The position numbers and the translations under genes were made by a program. Positions 1 through 11,638 of a stretch of 64,000 bases of DNA are shown here, piece by piece. The notes beneath the pieces were generated by a model, which was not told the origin of the DNA, did not search any database, and worked only from the letters and a program-made list of their open reading frames with translations. The first letter of the stretch is position 1. Every line of letters starts with the position of its first letter. Source of the DNA: Colocasia esculenta (lineage: Eukaryota; Streptophyta; Magnoliopsida; Alismatales; Araceae); assembly GCA_014218235.1 (NCBI GenBank), contig CM024755.1, positions 100,792,948 through 100,856,947 of the forward strand, read 5' to 3'.

Positions 1-117
1 TGCACCGTGCCATGACTCATCCGAGCTATGGCACGGTCGGGTCACCCCAATGGGGTGACCCGGGCGTGCCGCAGCGGCACGCAGTATCGGTCTGTGGCAG
101 ACTTGTTTTTTTTTGTA

Positions 118-1110
118 ACTTCCCCTCTCACATCCGGTGCATTTAAGGGGTCTAAATGATGTCTAATTGAGATGAAATTTCAAGCATACTAATTAAGAGA
201 TGGTACAAGTTATAGTAATTTTAGTTTAATTTTTTATATTAATTTTTCGTCAAGTAAAAATTGTCTCAAAAATCATTAGATCGACTTAACCTCAACATTT
301 AAGGGATCTAAATGGTATCTAATTGAGATGAAATTTCAAACATAAGCTAATTAAGAGATGATACCAATTATAGCAATTTTAATTATTTTTTAAATTAATT
401 TTTTGTTAAGTAAAAATTGTCCCAAAATCATTAGGTCGACTTAATCTCAACCATGGTTCGCCGTACCACGACAAACCACCGCGGTATGTGCGAACCGTAC
501 CATGCCTGAGCTCTCACGAGCACAGGCATGGTCGGGTCACCCGGGCGTATCGCCGCGGCACGCTGCGGACTGGTATGGTCTGGTCTGCTAAATATGTTTT
601 TTGTTTTTTCATTTCTCTCTCATATCCGGTACATTTAAGGGGTCTAAATGGTGTCTAATTAAGATAAAATTTCAAACATAAACTAATTAAGAGATGACAA
701 ATTATAGTAATTTTATTATATTTTTTTAATTATTTTTTTCGTCAAGTAAAAATTGTCCCAAACATTATTAGGTCGACTTAATCTCAACATCTATGCATCA
801 ATAACTCCTGATATTTATATTTTTAGAATCAATATATTTTTCTAGTAATTATGATGACTTCAGATTTGACTTTATTTTCGGAGTTAAATGTCGTCCCGTT
901 GAAGTGCACAGAGGGTTCGCCGTACCGCGGCAAACCATGTGTGCACTTAAGAGGTCTAAATGGTGTCTAATTAAGATGAAATTTTAAGCATAAGCTAATT
1001 AAGAGATGATATAAAATTATATTAATTGTAGTTTATTTTTTTTTTAATTAATTTTTGTCAAGTAAAAATTGTCCCAAAAATCATTAGGTCAACTTAATCT
1101 CAACATCTAT
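118..1110. repeat. four degenerate copies of an AT-rich unit
   Basis: Four related blocks begin near 139, 294, 628 and 943, each with TTAAGGGGTCTAAATG-like sequence, then a run close to TCTAATTAAGATGAAATTTC, and each ends with a GTCAAGTAAAAATTGTC-like run and AGGTCGACTTAATCTC. GC-rich patches with CGGCACG, GGTCGGGTCACC and CCGTACC (1-100, 455-590) separate some copies. No coding potential is visible. The blocks are probably parts of a decayed transposable element or its LTRs; the family is not identified. Confidence 0.6.
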
Positions 1111-1391
1111 GCATCAATAATTCTTGATATTTTATATTTTTAGAATCAATATATTTTTCTAGTAATTATGATGACCTCAAGTTTGAGTTTATTTTTAGAA
1201 CCGAATGTCGTCCCGTTGAAGTACATATAATCAAAGATAGTACCAAAATTATATTAATAATATAAAAATATTTTAAAATTGAAGATAATTATGTTTTATA
1301 TAAGTGATTATGTCTTACGTATAATTTACTATCTCTTTTAATTTCTTAGTGTCATATTAATATTTTATTATAAGTTTTAAGACATTACAAT
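1095..1391 (-). repeat. possible Tekay-like gypsy LTR terminal fragment
   Basis: The stretch starting with CAATAATTCTTGATATTT runs parallel to the LTR end at 53590-53853: the same order of AAT/ATT-rich phrases, a TTCTAGTAATTATGATGA-like phrase, and a terminal ACATTACA where the better LTRs have GTGTTACA. Similarity is by eye and imperfect. It could be an old LTR end, with TGTAA as the start when read on the minus strand. Confidence 0.3.
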
Positions 1392-1529
1392 TTGTTTCTG
1401 TTTTCGAATTCTTGGTGTTGATCTAATGGAATATATTGGTCATATCATGAACAACTTTTGTGAAGAGTCCAAAGACTGGATCACCCTCGTTCAGGTTGTA
1501 GACAGGCTGCACTCACTGCTAGTTTAGAT

Positions 1530-1930
1530 CGCGATATGAGAGAGAAGGTCAAGAATAATCCACTGCATCTTTACGCACAGACCTTCATTTGATGTGATTT
1601 TAGTTGGAGCTCGTAGAAGAAGTCACGAGGAACAACTTTCATGAAGAAGTATCGAAGAGATATGCCCTCGTTTGAGATGTGGAAGGCATAATAATTCTGT
1701 ATATGTAGATCATGATATGAGAGAGAATGTGAAGAATAATCTGCTATAACTTTGGACACATACCACCAATTGAGGTGATTCCACTTCGAGGACCAAGCTG
1801 AAGAAGAGTATAACAACTTTGATGAAGACCTCGTGAGCATATCAGCCCCTTTTCAGGCTGAAGAAGGCGTGATATCCCTGATAGTTCTGGAGGATATGAG
1901 AGAGAAAGGGGAGAGAGAAAGGGTGCATGC
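1530..1930. repeat. three degenerate ~180-bp tandem units
   Basis: The phrase GATATGAGAGAGAA recurs at about 1533, 1714 and 1893. The first two copies are each followed by AAGAATAATC, and GAAGAAG/AACAACTTT phrases recur at similar distances. The spacing of about 180 bases suggests an old tandem duplication. No gene is seen from 1392 to 2040. Confidence 0.5.
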
Positions 1931-2039
1931 ATGAGAAGAGATGGAGAGTCTATCTTGAGCTTGGATGGAGAGTCTTCTTTTGAAGTTTGCTCATTTAAAA
2001 TATTCATCAAGTCACAAAACTAAAAAAAAAAAAAATCAA

Positions 2040-2450
2040 ACAAGTCCTTTCCCCACCGTATCTCAGCGGTATGGTACGGTACGATACCGTACCGTACCAC
2101 GGAGAATGCGGCACGGTCGATCCGGGCGGTACGGCGAACCGTGCTTTCAACAGCCCCAAAGGGGTCTTCTTCACACCCCCCAAAGGCGTCTTCCTCCCAA
2201 AAATCCCCCAAAGGGGTCTTGAAGCCCCAAAGGCCTCCGAAGGGGCCTTCTTCTCCTCCCCCAAAGGTGATCTTCCAGACAAAAAAGGCTCCCATCCCTC
2301 TTTGAGGTTGAGTTCCCCTTTTTTATAGCTCCGGGTTTGCAAAACCCGGAGGAGGGGTTCCTCCGGGTTTTGAACCTGGGGGACCCACCTCCAGGCTTGC
2401 ACCCGGAGGGGGCTCCCTCCAGGTTTTAAACCCGGAGCAACTCCTCCATC
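2040..2450. repeat. GC-rich palindromic repeat patch
   Basis: Contains palindromic GGTACGGTACGATACCGTACC at about 2071, then several CCCCAAAGGGGTCTT-type short repeats (about 2150-2275), then CTCCGGGTTT/AAACCCGGAG inverted repeats including a 10-bp-arm hairpin at 2329-2351. Open frames here are low-complexity products of these repeats, not credible genes. The stretch 2450-3420 holds no recognisable gene or element. Confidence 0.55.
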
Positions 2451-3580
2451 CCCCTTTTCTTTTATATTTTAATTAATATTAAAATATTTAACAGTTTTGG
2501 GATTCAACAGGTATAAATAGGAAACAATTAGAAGCTCCCTGATTACATTGTATGCCATTCTATCCACATCAATTACTAGTATAGGACTCGGAGAATAGGA
2601 TGCAGCAGGAACCTTGATATGCAACAACAGAATCTAGTTAAGAATAATGGCCCAAAGGAACTTTATACACTCATATTTTCGAATTTCTTTTAATTGTTAG
2701 TCCTCTATCATTCTTTGTTTTTGGGGGAGGGGTTGTCATTAAATATGGAAGTTCATGTGGCAGAAATATGCTTGTTTCAAACTGTCTTATCTGACAGCAA
2801 ATTGGAATGTAATATCAACACCGAATACTCAGCAATGAACTTTTTCCTTACAAGTAGTCAACTTTTCTTCTTACATCACAAAGTCGTGTATTTTTCTATT
2901 TTATGATTTTTCCTGAATTAATATTTTAGTGTTTCAATTGTTTCTTAATCAGGCTGATTCATGTTGGTCTGTTAAACAGCCAACTTGGTGGATCTGTTCC
3001 AAGTCAGATTGGGTTTGCCCTGGACCGATTCTAGAATTGAACCAAGTTTGCCTTGCATGGTTGGAGGCAGTAGCAGAAGCTAGCCTTTTCTTCAATCACA
3101 AACTAGCCACTGAAGGCCCAACCGGTAGTTGGGATTTGTCAATCTGAGTGCTGGTCCAGCCTTGGATTAGCTGATGTCCCATGTGGGCTTGACCACAACC
3201 GTCCCTAATAAGATCAGGTTAGTAGAGTCGGACTTGGACTTGGGTCGATTTGTGCTGAATCTGATCCGAGTCTGCCATCTATGAATATGACATAAGCTGT
3301 CATTTTCTTGGCTGTTCTTTAATCTGCTTAGTGACAAGTTCAAAAGGATTCAATGATGGGCAATCAAATTATTTGGTGGCCTTGGAAAATTGTAAGAGGA
3401 TATTATCTTATGGAATAGGACTAGGGGTGTTCATAATTTGGTCCAACCCGAAAACCGAACCGAACCGACCGGTTCGGTTCGGTTCGGTTGGGCATCCAAC
3501 TGGTTCAGTTCGGTTCCAGATTGTGGAACCGAAATAAACCGAATATATATATAATATATATATTATTTACTCAAAAATTA

Positions 3581-3665
3581 TGTAGGCCAGTTGGTAAGCA
3601 AGGCCGCAGGTCATCCACCGCCTTCGGCAGTGGGAGGAGTTCGATTCCTCGCTTCCGCAACAGGT
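3581..3665 (+). repeat. tRNA-derived SINE-like head, + strand
   Basis: A box-A-like run TAGGCCAGTTGG at 3583-3594 and a box-B-like run AGTTCGATTCC at 3638-3648 stand in the order and spacing of a type 2 RNA polymerase III promoter. The intervening sequence does not fold as a clean tRNA cloverleaf by eye, so a functional tRNA is unlikely. A SINE head or tRNA pseudogene is the best reading. Confidence 0.45.
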
Positions 3666-3711
3666 TTCTTTTATGAAAAAATATGTGCAAAAGTGAAATT
3701 TTTTGTACAAA

Positions 3712-3774
3712 ATCAGATTCGAACCCCAAACCCATGGATATAATAGCCCCCGTCTTAACCACCCAGCCAAGCAT
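3712..3774 (-). repeat. tRNA-derived SINE-like head, - strand
   Basis: On the minus strand a box-A-like TTGGCTGGGTGGTTAAG (reverse of 3754-3770) precedes a box-B-like GGTTCGAATCT (reverse of 3715-3725). The GGTGGTTAAG form is reminiscent of Ser/Leu-type tRNA D-arms. It faces the + strand head at 3581-3665, giving a head-facing pair about 65 bases apart. Confidence 0.45.
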
Positions 3775-4785
3775 GCGGTTTTGTATTACATGGCATTAGA
3801 CTTCGGTTTAAACCAAACCGAACCGGTTCAGTTCGGTTCGGTTCGGTTTAAAGAGTATTTCGGTTCGGTTTCGGTTCACCCAAAAAATGGGGTGAACCGA
3901 ACCGAACCGGACCATGTATCTCATGAAGATGTCACGGTAGTGCAGAGAAATCTGGAGAAAAAGGTAGAAGCTCTATTAGGGGAGCAATATGTTCAGTAAA
4001 GAAGTATCAAACAATATGTTGAGGTTGGAAGGGAAGGATCTTAACAGAAATTTTGTGTATGGTGATTCAAGAAAATAGAAGAAAATTCCTACTTAGTCAT
4101 TTCGAGGAGTTCCTTAACTAATTTATAAATTACTTAATCAGCCATCATGAGCAACTTCTCCACCTTTTTGTCTGTGAAAACATCCTAGCAAGTGTGCCAG
4201 CTTTATTAGGGGATATTTTTTTGAAGTGGCTACTACCCTATTTTGACAATGAAGAAAAAGGGTATGGCTAGACAACCCTTGCTACAACTGCCTATTTAGG
4301 TAAAGACAAGGTTTGTAGTCCATGCAAAATGATATCTTGGGGTTGCGCTACAAAAAACTAGTGCTTGATATTTTGTTTGTCTATTTTTTGGGGAAGGGTG
4401 TTCAAGGGTGTTTAATGTGTATGTCCACTTTCCATTTGGAACGTTTTGCTGCTATTAATGTATTCTCTTTTTTTTTATTGTTTTATTTTGTTTGTCTCTA
4501 TGAGGAGAGATCCACCTTGTCCGCGTTGAAAGGGCAGTTTTACATTGTCCTTTTAAAACCCATCATTGCCATTTAGAGAAAGAGGAAAGCAGGTGTTTGG
4601 TGCAATAGAAAATTTTGGCAAATAAAAAAATTGCTACTCTGACACATTTTCTGCTCGTAGAACATCTCTTTGTGTTAATGTTTCAGTTTTTCCATATGTG
4701 CTTCCGTTGTATTTTCTGTCATTTTAATCCTTTCTCTTCCCTATTTTTGATATATGTCTTCTTTGCACTTTGGTCGTGTTAAAAG

Positions 4786-7700
4786 ATCCGTCTGTGGCTG
4801 CAACTCAAGCTGAAAAGGAGGAGGTGGACTCTCGCTCTATCTATGTTGGCAATGTGAGGATTTATGATATTTCAATACCTTCTCATGTCCGGCTGATGAT
4901 GTGGTTATCCTGTATGATGTTCGCTTTTTCATACTTGGGATAGTGGTGTTCTATTTATTTCATTACAAACATCACTTTTCCTCTTGTATTCCTTCCTTCC
5001 TTTTGATGCGGATTTTGTAATCACTAGTCTTTAATACATGGCACTTAATTCACTCTAGTAGCTTTACTGACAGTAAGTGGCAATATTTCTGTTGGTTTTA
5101 ATTGGTAGGAAAGAATGTCAAAAACCACAGTATGATTTTTACTTCTTGCCTTATGTTTATGAACAAATTCTATTTATAAGAATTGGCTTCAAAACAGAAT
5201 GTGTAACAGGCGTGCAGAATTATAGCCTATATGTAGGGGGAAAGATGGCATTTTCTTGACAGTCTTATGTTTGGCCATGGTTGCATGGATAGTTCCTTCT
5301 ATAAATGCATTTTTCTCATAGGGCTATTGGGAGAATGCCTGTGATGAATGCTTTTATGTGCTTCATTATGTCAATAGCTTCTTCTAGAAGTTGTGGTGAA
5401 ACGTAGTTGTTTTAATTTAGTTTGCAATTTTGTTTTAACTGACCGGATATTGCTCATAATATGATTGCAAATAATATTTATTCACTCATGTAAATACCTA
5501 TATCAACGATGAAAGTTCAAGAGCTGCTGAATTATAAGATTTTGGACTGCATTTACTCTCTGCATATTGATATTGGAATTATGTAATCAACAATAGGGGT
5601 TGCATTGTGTTATCATCTATGGTGGACTTTTTCTTTTCTGGAAGGGGGACATCATCTTTGTTTGACTTTCATTGATAATAGGCCTATCCTGCATGACACC
5701 AAGCAAAATAATATATTTGTACTTACTATATTTAGTAAATAGCATCACATTTCTAAAGAGTAAGTATGTAACATGTGTTGTAGAGTATCTCCATGCAGTT
5801 CTTGCTTCATCTGCACTTTCTTCCTTTTCTTTTGGTGAATGAAATGCCTTGCATTTGATTGCTTCTTAATAACTGCCTGAAGGTTCACTCCCAAGCTATA
5901 CATTCAAAAGTTTTGTATTTCTTTTTGCTATGTTGCCTCCAAAATGCCAAGCCTTTCTGTTTATGCTTTCCTCTTCATATTCCTTCGACAGAAACTTCTT
6001 GTCTTTTCATCATCAAATTGAAAGAAAATAAGCCTGACACCAGGGTTGACTTTTTTTTACGCAAGGTTGACTTTATGTGCCAATGTCATCATGTCCTCAG
6101 AAACATTGCTCCTTTAAGACCCAGTGACATTAGGAAACAGAAAATAAAAGGTGAGACAAGGTTTCTCTGATGCATCAGTGCCCTTGTGCTACTGTTGGTA
6201 GCAAAATGATTTGGCATTTGGCTGAAAATGTTTGCTTCATTGGTGTATATGAATGTCTTGGACTGTAGGCGTTGTTCATATGGACATCATTCTGTTCTCA
6301 ACTATTTGTTGGGAAGGGAGTTTCTGTTTTCTCCATCAAGGTTTGTCATATCGGATCTTGGCTTCGTCCCAGAGGGCTTGGAGAGAAGAGACATCGGAGA
6401 GATCTCGGTAAAATCTCAGGATATTGGGATACAAAAAGTGATATATACACATGTATCCCATGTGATAAATTGATAATAAAAATATTATTTTTAAGCAAAA
6501 CAAATAATTGGATAAATTGATAGCCATCATTAGTACCTGTTACAATTAGATGTCACAAGAATTAAGAGCAGCAATCTAGTTGGAGTTTTAAGTTTTAATA
6601 AGTTTATATCATAGTTTTAAACAAGAATTAACAACAAATAAGCAAGAATTAACAGGAATGAGAAATATTCCAAAAATAAAGCAATAATTAAGTAGATTAT
6701 GCAAAAAAAAGCCTAAAACATTAACATGAATTAAAAAATCAGAAATGAAAGATGTCATTCGGATTTTGGTTTTATCTCGAGAGGATCGTAGAGAAGAGAC
6801 ATTGGAGAAATCTCATATAAATCTCAAGAGACTAGAAGCACTAACAAAAAACTATATTAAGCATATATTTCCGAGGGACCATTTGTAATCTCATCCAATT
6901 AACCACTCAACATGAGAAAACAATGTAAGAAGACTCAAGAAAAAAGTTGCCTATAAGGCTTGCAGTGGACAGATTAGCCATGGCTAGGAGCCTTCCTATA
7001 TTAGGAAGGCATTTAAATCGCAACCACATTGGTCTGATGGTTGGGGAAGGAAGTGATGGATTTCAACAGGCTTGAATGAGACTAAGGATCTGAAGAGATC
7101 TTGGCATCAGGTGTCTCGTACATCTCGGATATCGGCAAGCTGGATAACCCAGGTGATTACCTACTCAACAAGTACAACAACTGTCAAAAGAAGGATGGAC
7201 TTTTATAATGGCAGCCTTTTTATGGGCAATTCAGAAGCACAGGAATGAAAGAAGGTTAAAGAAGAATTTATTAACATTCTTGGAGGAGCTGCTATGTCGA
7301 CTGAAGATTGGATCAAAGCTTCAAATTGGAGGATTGTGATAGTTTTGCTGTTTCTAGCATCAAAAGTTGGAATAATTTTACTCTTGACACTGTACATAAT
7401 CCTTACCAACTCAGGAGGGGGTCTTAAGCGGCAGTCGTTGTTGTCTTGGGTTTTCCTTTCCCCTCTTTCACTTTCTTGTTTTTTTTGACCCTTTCTTGTC
7501 TTCCGATCAATGCTTAGGACATTGGTCTTTCATGTACTTTTCATATTTTCTAATGAAATGTAACCACATGTTAAAAAAAAGAAACAGCTGTCAGTTTTGA
7601 ACTTTTGATGAAATGGCTTAGGATCCATGGTACTGTAACCAGCTTGGGATGGACACCTCACTGGAGATAAAAAATGCAGAGATTTCCAAGTCATCAATCA

Positions 7701-9698
7701 TACTTCTACTAAATGCTCGGGGTATAAATAATTTTCTCAGATTAACCTTGCTTCTTGTATCAAGCCATATTTGTTGACAGTAAACCTTACTGGCCACTGG
7801 TTATTGTTTCTGTTTTTGAGTCTGTCTAGGGAAAAAATCTTCATTGTACATCTTCTCTGATTTTAAAGATGTTAATTTGTTCATTTCTTTGGAGTTTTGA
7901 TTCTAAAGTTAATTTAATTGCTCAACAGGTAGACTATGCATGTACCCCTGAGGAAGTGCAACACCATTTCCAATCCTGTGGAACGGTGAATAGAGTAACC
8001 ATCTTGACAGACAAGTTTGGTCAACCAAAGGGTTTTGCATATGTTGAGTTTGTAGAGACAGAGGCTGTTCAGAATGCTCTTTTGTTGAATGAATCAGAAT
8101 TGCACGGTCGTCAATTGAAGGTTTTGTCACACTGTTCTCATGGAGCATGTTTATGCTTTGCCTAAGATTAGTTATACTAACTCTTGGCCTTCTTCATAGG
8201 TTTCGCCTAAGAGGACAAATATTCCTGGAATGAAGCAGTTCCGTGGAAGGCGTGCTGGACCATTTGGCTTTAGAGCACGAAGACCTTTTATGCCAGCTCC
8301 CTTCTCACCTTTTGCATATGGGTAATTGCTAATTTTAATTCTTGATAACCAGACAAATTTTCACCGAAATTTAAGTTTTCAATATGCTGTAATTTATGAC
8401 ATTGTTATTCGCCTATGAACTAACATGGTTCTATAAAAGTGGTGGTTACAAAATAAGACAAATTTTGTGATTTAGTGGTTCTTAGAGTGATTTCCTATCT
8501 GATGTTGAGTAAAACTTGTGACGTTAGATATTTTGACAAGAAAGGCATTACCTTTTGCCATCATCAAGTGGTCTATCCTTCCCATCTGAATTAATGTTTA
8601 TGATTATTCATTAGTTAGAAAATGAAAAGTAAGTTGGTTTGTTATGATCTTGATATTTGGGCAACATCACTTATAGATTTTTAGTATTACTTGCTTCTCT
8701 CATTTATATGTTCTTGAGTAGTGATTTTGCTTCTATATCAAATAGGGGGGGGGGGGGGTGTCTTGGACGCTTCTACATCAGCTGGCCTGCATGTTAATTT
8801 GTTGCAGATTTTGATGTTATGTACCTTCATATAGGTTATGTTAATTTGTATATGCAGTTTCTTCAGTTTCCATCTACAAGAGGGGTGTCCATAGGCATTG
8901 CATTCATGCGTGTCTCTGAAGTCTAGATTTTCTTTCTGTTCTTGTCATTTGCTGGTGGATCAGCAGGGGATTTATGTTGTCTATTTGAGGTATATTTTCT
9001 CTTGGAAACAAGGCAGATCAACATTTTTTTTCCCCTGATGGGTTATGTTTGTCTTGGGAAGGATATGGATAATTTTCTGGGAGACGATTGCGTTACACTC
9101 AGGGTTTGCCAAATCGGGGGTGAATCGGCCCGATTCCCCCGAATTGGTGCGAATCAGGGGAAACCCGATCCCTGATTCGCCCCGATTCCTATATATATAA
9201 TATTATATTATATTTGTAATATATGTTATACATTATAAATATCATATATATTACATATATGTATTTAGTCAATATAATGTGTCTGAAATATCATAGATGT
9301 AATATATATATAATAGCATATAATATATATATATATATCATATGATATATTATATATAATATACCCATGCGAATCGGTCCGGACTGATTTTGGGGGAATC
9401 GGGGCGAATCAGGAGCAACCTGATTCGCCTTCCGATTCTGATCATGGTTACATGTGCATTAAGATATCTACTGTTATCGTGTATAAAATCAACTTTCCTT
9501 AATGAGACTGTTTTGGCCGTAGTTGTGGAACGCTTACACAATAAATGATCTGTAAATCTGTTTGTTTGTTTGTTTTTTTGTTTTTTAAATTTCTTGTTGC
9601 CCAACCAGTTCTCTCTAATTTGCTTACGTGTTCTATTATTTGTCTGCAGCAAGGCCCCAAGGTTCAGGCGACCTATGCGATACAGACCATATAACTGA
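4786..9698 (+). CDS. PABN: nuclear poly(A)-binding protein (PABN-type, single RRM), 5' end not in view
   Basis: Four exons join in frame: about 4786-4853, 7929-8120, 8200-8321 and 9650-9698 (TGA at 9696-9698). Exon 1 encodes a [13 protein letters not shown] stretch (RNP2 of the RRM). Exon 2 encodes the rest of the RRM, with YACTPEE, the RNP1 run KGFAYVEF and [10 protein letters not shown]. Exons 3 and 4 encode the Arg/Pro/Phe-rich tail ending RPMRYRPYN. Order and motifs match plant PABN1-3, nuclear proteins that bind nascent poly(A) tails, stimulate poly(A) polymerase and control tail length. Introns are GT-AG; the 8121-8199 donor is weak (AAG/GTTTTG). The acidic N-terminus and coiled coil known for the family were not found upstream, so the first exons lie beyond the left edge, are hidden in the repeats, or are lost. 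No stop or frameshift is seen in the visible exons, so the gene looks intact here. Confidence 0.9.
8745..8758. repeat. poly-G run in PABN intron
   Basis: Fourteen consecutive G bases in the intron between the third and fourth visible exons. Homopolymer length may be an assembly approximation. Confidence 0.8.
9100..9445. repeat. MITE-like repeat in last PABN intron, GAATCGG ends with (TA)n core
   Basis: Both ends are built of GAATCGG/CCGATTC phrases in direct and inverted order (9115-9190 and 9365-9440). The core from 9190 to 9362 is almost pure AT with ATATAT runs. The layout of inverted GC-rich arms around an AT core matches a small non-coding inverted-repeat element. No target duplication could be fixed. 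Confidence 0.5.
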
Positions 9699-10963
9699 GT
9701 TTTCAGACCGACGCCTCTCCAATTGACGGGAGTTACTATGATGTACTATCCTTTTTTTTTTTAATGTACTTGAGATTGTTTCTGCTGCTGCCCCACTCCT
9801 TTTTAAGCCAAAAACCAGCTTACTTTGCCACAAAATGTGAGGGAAAACTTTTCCTCGAGTTGATTTGTATGATTGATCTCTGTGGGGTTAAGAGTAGAGA
9901 TAATATTTGATGGTATCTTCGTTGTTGGAGAAATCATTGTGTTATTTGGAACCGTCTGTGCTTCTGCATCTTTCAGTAGTCACCAGTCCACCAAGATGAA
10001 GAGATGGGCTTTTACCTGACACTTGACATCATTCTAATTAGCTGACGGCGGTCTCGTGCTCGAGGACATGACATCCAGCTTGGTCTTTCCAGTGACCATG
10101 GAACTACAAAACCATGTTTGAAAATCACATATCTAAGCAGGGAGGATTCCTCAAGTCTGCAGGACACAAGTTATTCAGTTTCGGATGTATTTTTTGGCAG
10201 ATGATTAACGTTTAGGATGTTTGGGAAACACCATGCCGGGAGTATTGATTATTAGAATCTCCTAACAAGGTTAATCGTTTCCAAATGCACTATGTTGGCC
10301 GCAATTTTTGTGCAAGGATATTGATGTTTAAGAGAAGTGAGATAGGCACATCAAGGTCCATGCGTAAAAAAAAAAAAGATTTTTACTTATAAGATTAAAC
10401 TATTTTTAAAAACAAAGATGTCTGCAAAATAGATTTCAAATTTTTGCATGAAAATCATTGTACAACAAATATTGTATTTTCTATCAAATTTAAAATGTTC
10501 AAAAAATATTGTGTCAAGATTTAATGCACATCATTTGATGTATATAAATTAGGCACATCAAATGATGGTGTGTCAGCTGAGGATAGAGGGGCTAACGTGT
10601 GTTAAATATTTTTCATGTTGTTATCACACACTAGCCTACGAAAGAAAACAACAAAATTATCTATGGGTAAAATAATGAGCATCAAGGTGTCCTCTTTTCA
10701 AAATAAGAACAGTAAAGTATTTTTCGTAAAAAAAGTTCAACTAATGAGAAAATTGAGATTTGAAAAATTATCAGTTTTTTTTCAACAGAAGTTAAGTATA
10801 GTGATATTTTCAAAACATTTGAGATTAAACATTGATTTTTAATAAAAAAAATAAATCTATAGTATGAGTTTTAAGAATGCAACGATTTATAAGTAAAAAT
10901 CCGAGGGAGGAGGGTGCATGCGGCATGGATGCACCCATGTCACAATTCGCTTTCTACTGATCA
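9699..10963 (+). other. 3' flank of PABN: UTR and unassigned AT-rich DNA
   Basis: The first few hundred bases are presumably the 3' UTR of PABN; no clear polyadenylation signal was fixed. A short inverted repeat CATCATTTGATG / CATCAAATGATG occurs near 10528-10568. Nothing else is recognised; the small open frame near 10615-10842 has no family features. Confidence 0.4.
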
Positions 10964-10972
10964 GATTGCTTG

Positions 10973-11107
10973 GAGAAAGATTTTGTGCACTTTCAAAAGT
11001 GCACAAAGTGCAATCCACCTAGGCAAATTGCCCATGTGGCACCATTGGGTAATTTGCCTAGGTGGATTGCACTTTGTGCACTTTTAAAAGTGTACAAAGT
11101 CTTTCTC
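10973..11107. mobile_element. foldback MITE with 9-bp target duplication (Mutator-like)
   Basis: Two arms of about 63 bases are near-perfect inverted copies: the left arm starts GAGAAAGATTTTGTGCAC and the right arm ends GTGTACAAAGTCTTTCTC. They meet at a short loop near 11035-11045. Exact 9-bp direct repeats GATTGCTTG flank the element (10964-10972 and 11108-11116). A 9-bp duplication is the hallmark of Mutator-like transposons, so this is most likely a non-coding MULE-derived MITE. Each arm also contains a smaller palindrome (GTGCACTTT..AAAGTGCAC). Confidence 0.8.
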
Positions 11108-11497
11108 GATTGCTTGACAACCCATTTTGTTGCCGACTGCCGAGAGGGCGTGGGGACTGTTGCAGCTTCTTACCTCGACCGACCACTAGCACTGCCCATG
11201 CCGTTTATTATTATTTTTATTATTTTAATAAATGTGCTTCCTCACATTAAATAGTGGAGTGGGATCCATCATCAATCATACCAAGTTTACTACAGCTGTG
11301 AACAAAAGACAAATATTACAAACTACCCCTTGAGAAAGAGTGAATACTTTTAGACTCCTTCCTTTCTGATGATTTTGTCCAACTCCTGGTTCTTGTTCTC
11401 CTCCCATGCTCCCGCTCGACACTACGAGTACTTAATTATTACAAGACAATAACACCAGAGCCGCCAAGTAACTAATACTTCGAAGAGTAACAATTTT

Positions 11498-11638
11498 GTA
11501 ACACCATTTGATAACATCACCATTAAAATTGTGTCACATCAATAATTGAAATAAAAATTAAAAAACACCTCATAAACGATGAGATTGTGGTACACTTTGA
11601 TTGGTGTGTTACTTTAAAGTGTTATCAAATGGTGTTAC
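11498..11638. mobile_element. small inverted-repeat element (MITE, superfamily unclear)
   Basis: About 20-bp terminal inverted repeats: GTAACACCATTTGATAACAT at 11498-11517 and its near-complement at 11619-11638. The 100-base interior is AT-rich and non-coding. Flanking duplications are not obvious, so the superfamily is left open. The stretch from 11640 to 12240 holds nothing else recognisable. Confidence 0.6.

Larger units (their letters stand above)
3425..3915. repeat. composite repeat bounded by GGTTCGG/CCGAACC arrays
   Basis: Arrays of CCGAACC and GGTTCGG flank both ends (about 3450-3535 and 3800-3912) and are mutually inverted. The centre holds an AT dinucleotide stretch and two tRNA-like segments facing each other. 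It lies 5' of the first visible PABN exon, so possibly in an upstream intron. It resembles an inverted-repeat or SINE composite; the family is not recognised. Confidence 0.55.

Noticed and set aside
3581..3774. Functional tRNA genes
   Set aside because: Box A and B sequences fit, but acceptor and anticodon stems do not form by eye; SINE heads or pseudogenes are more likely.
3703..3999. 98-codon open frame with an EKKVEAL stretch as a PABN upstream exon
   Set aside because: Mostly translation of the GGTTCGG repeat; the tail does not resemble the PABN coiled coil.
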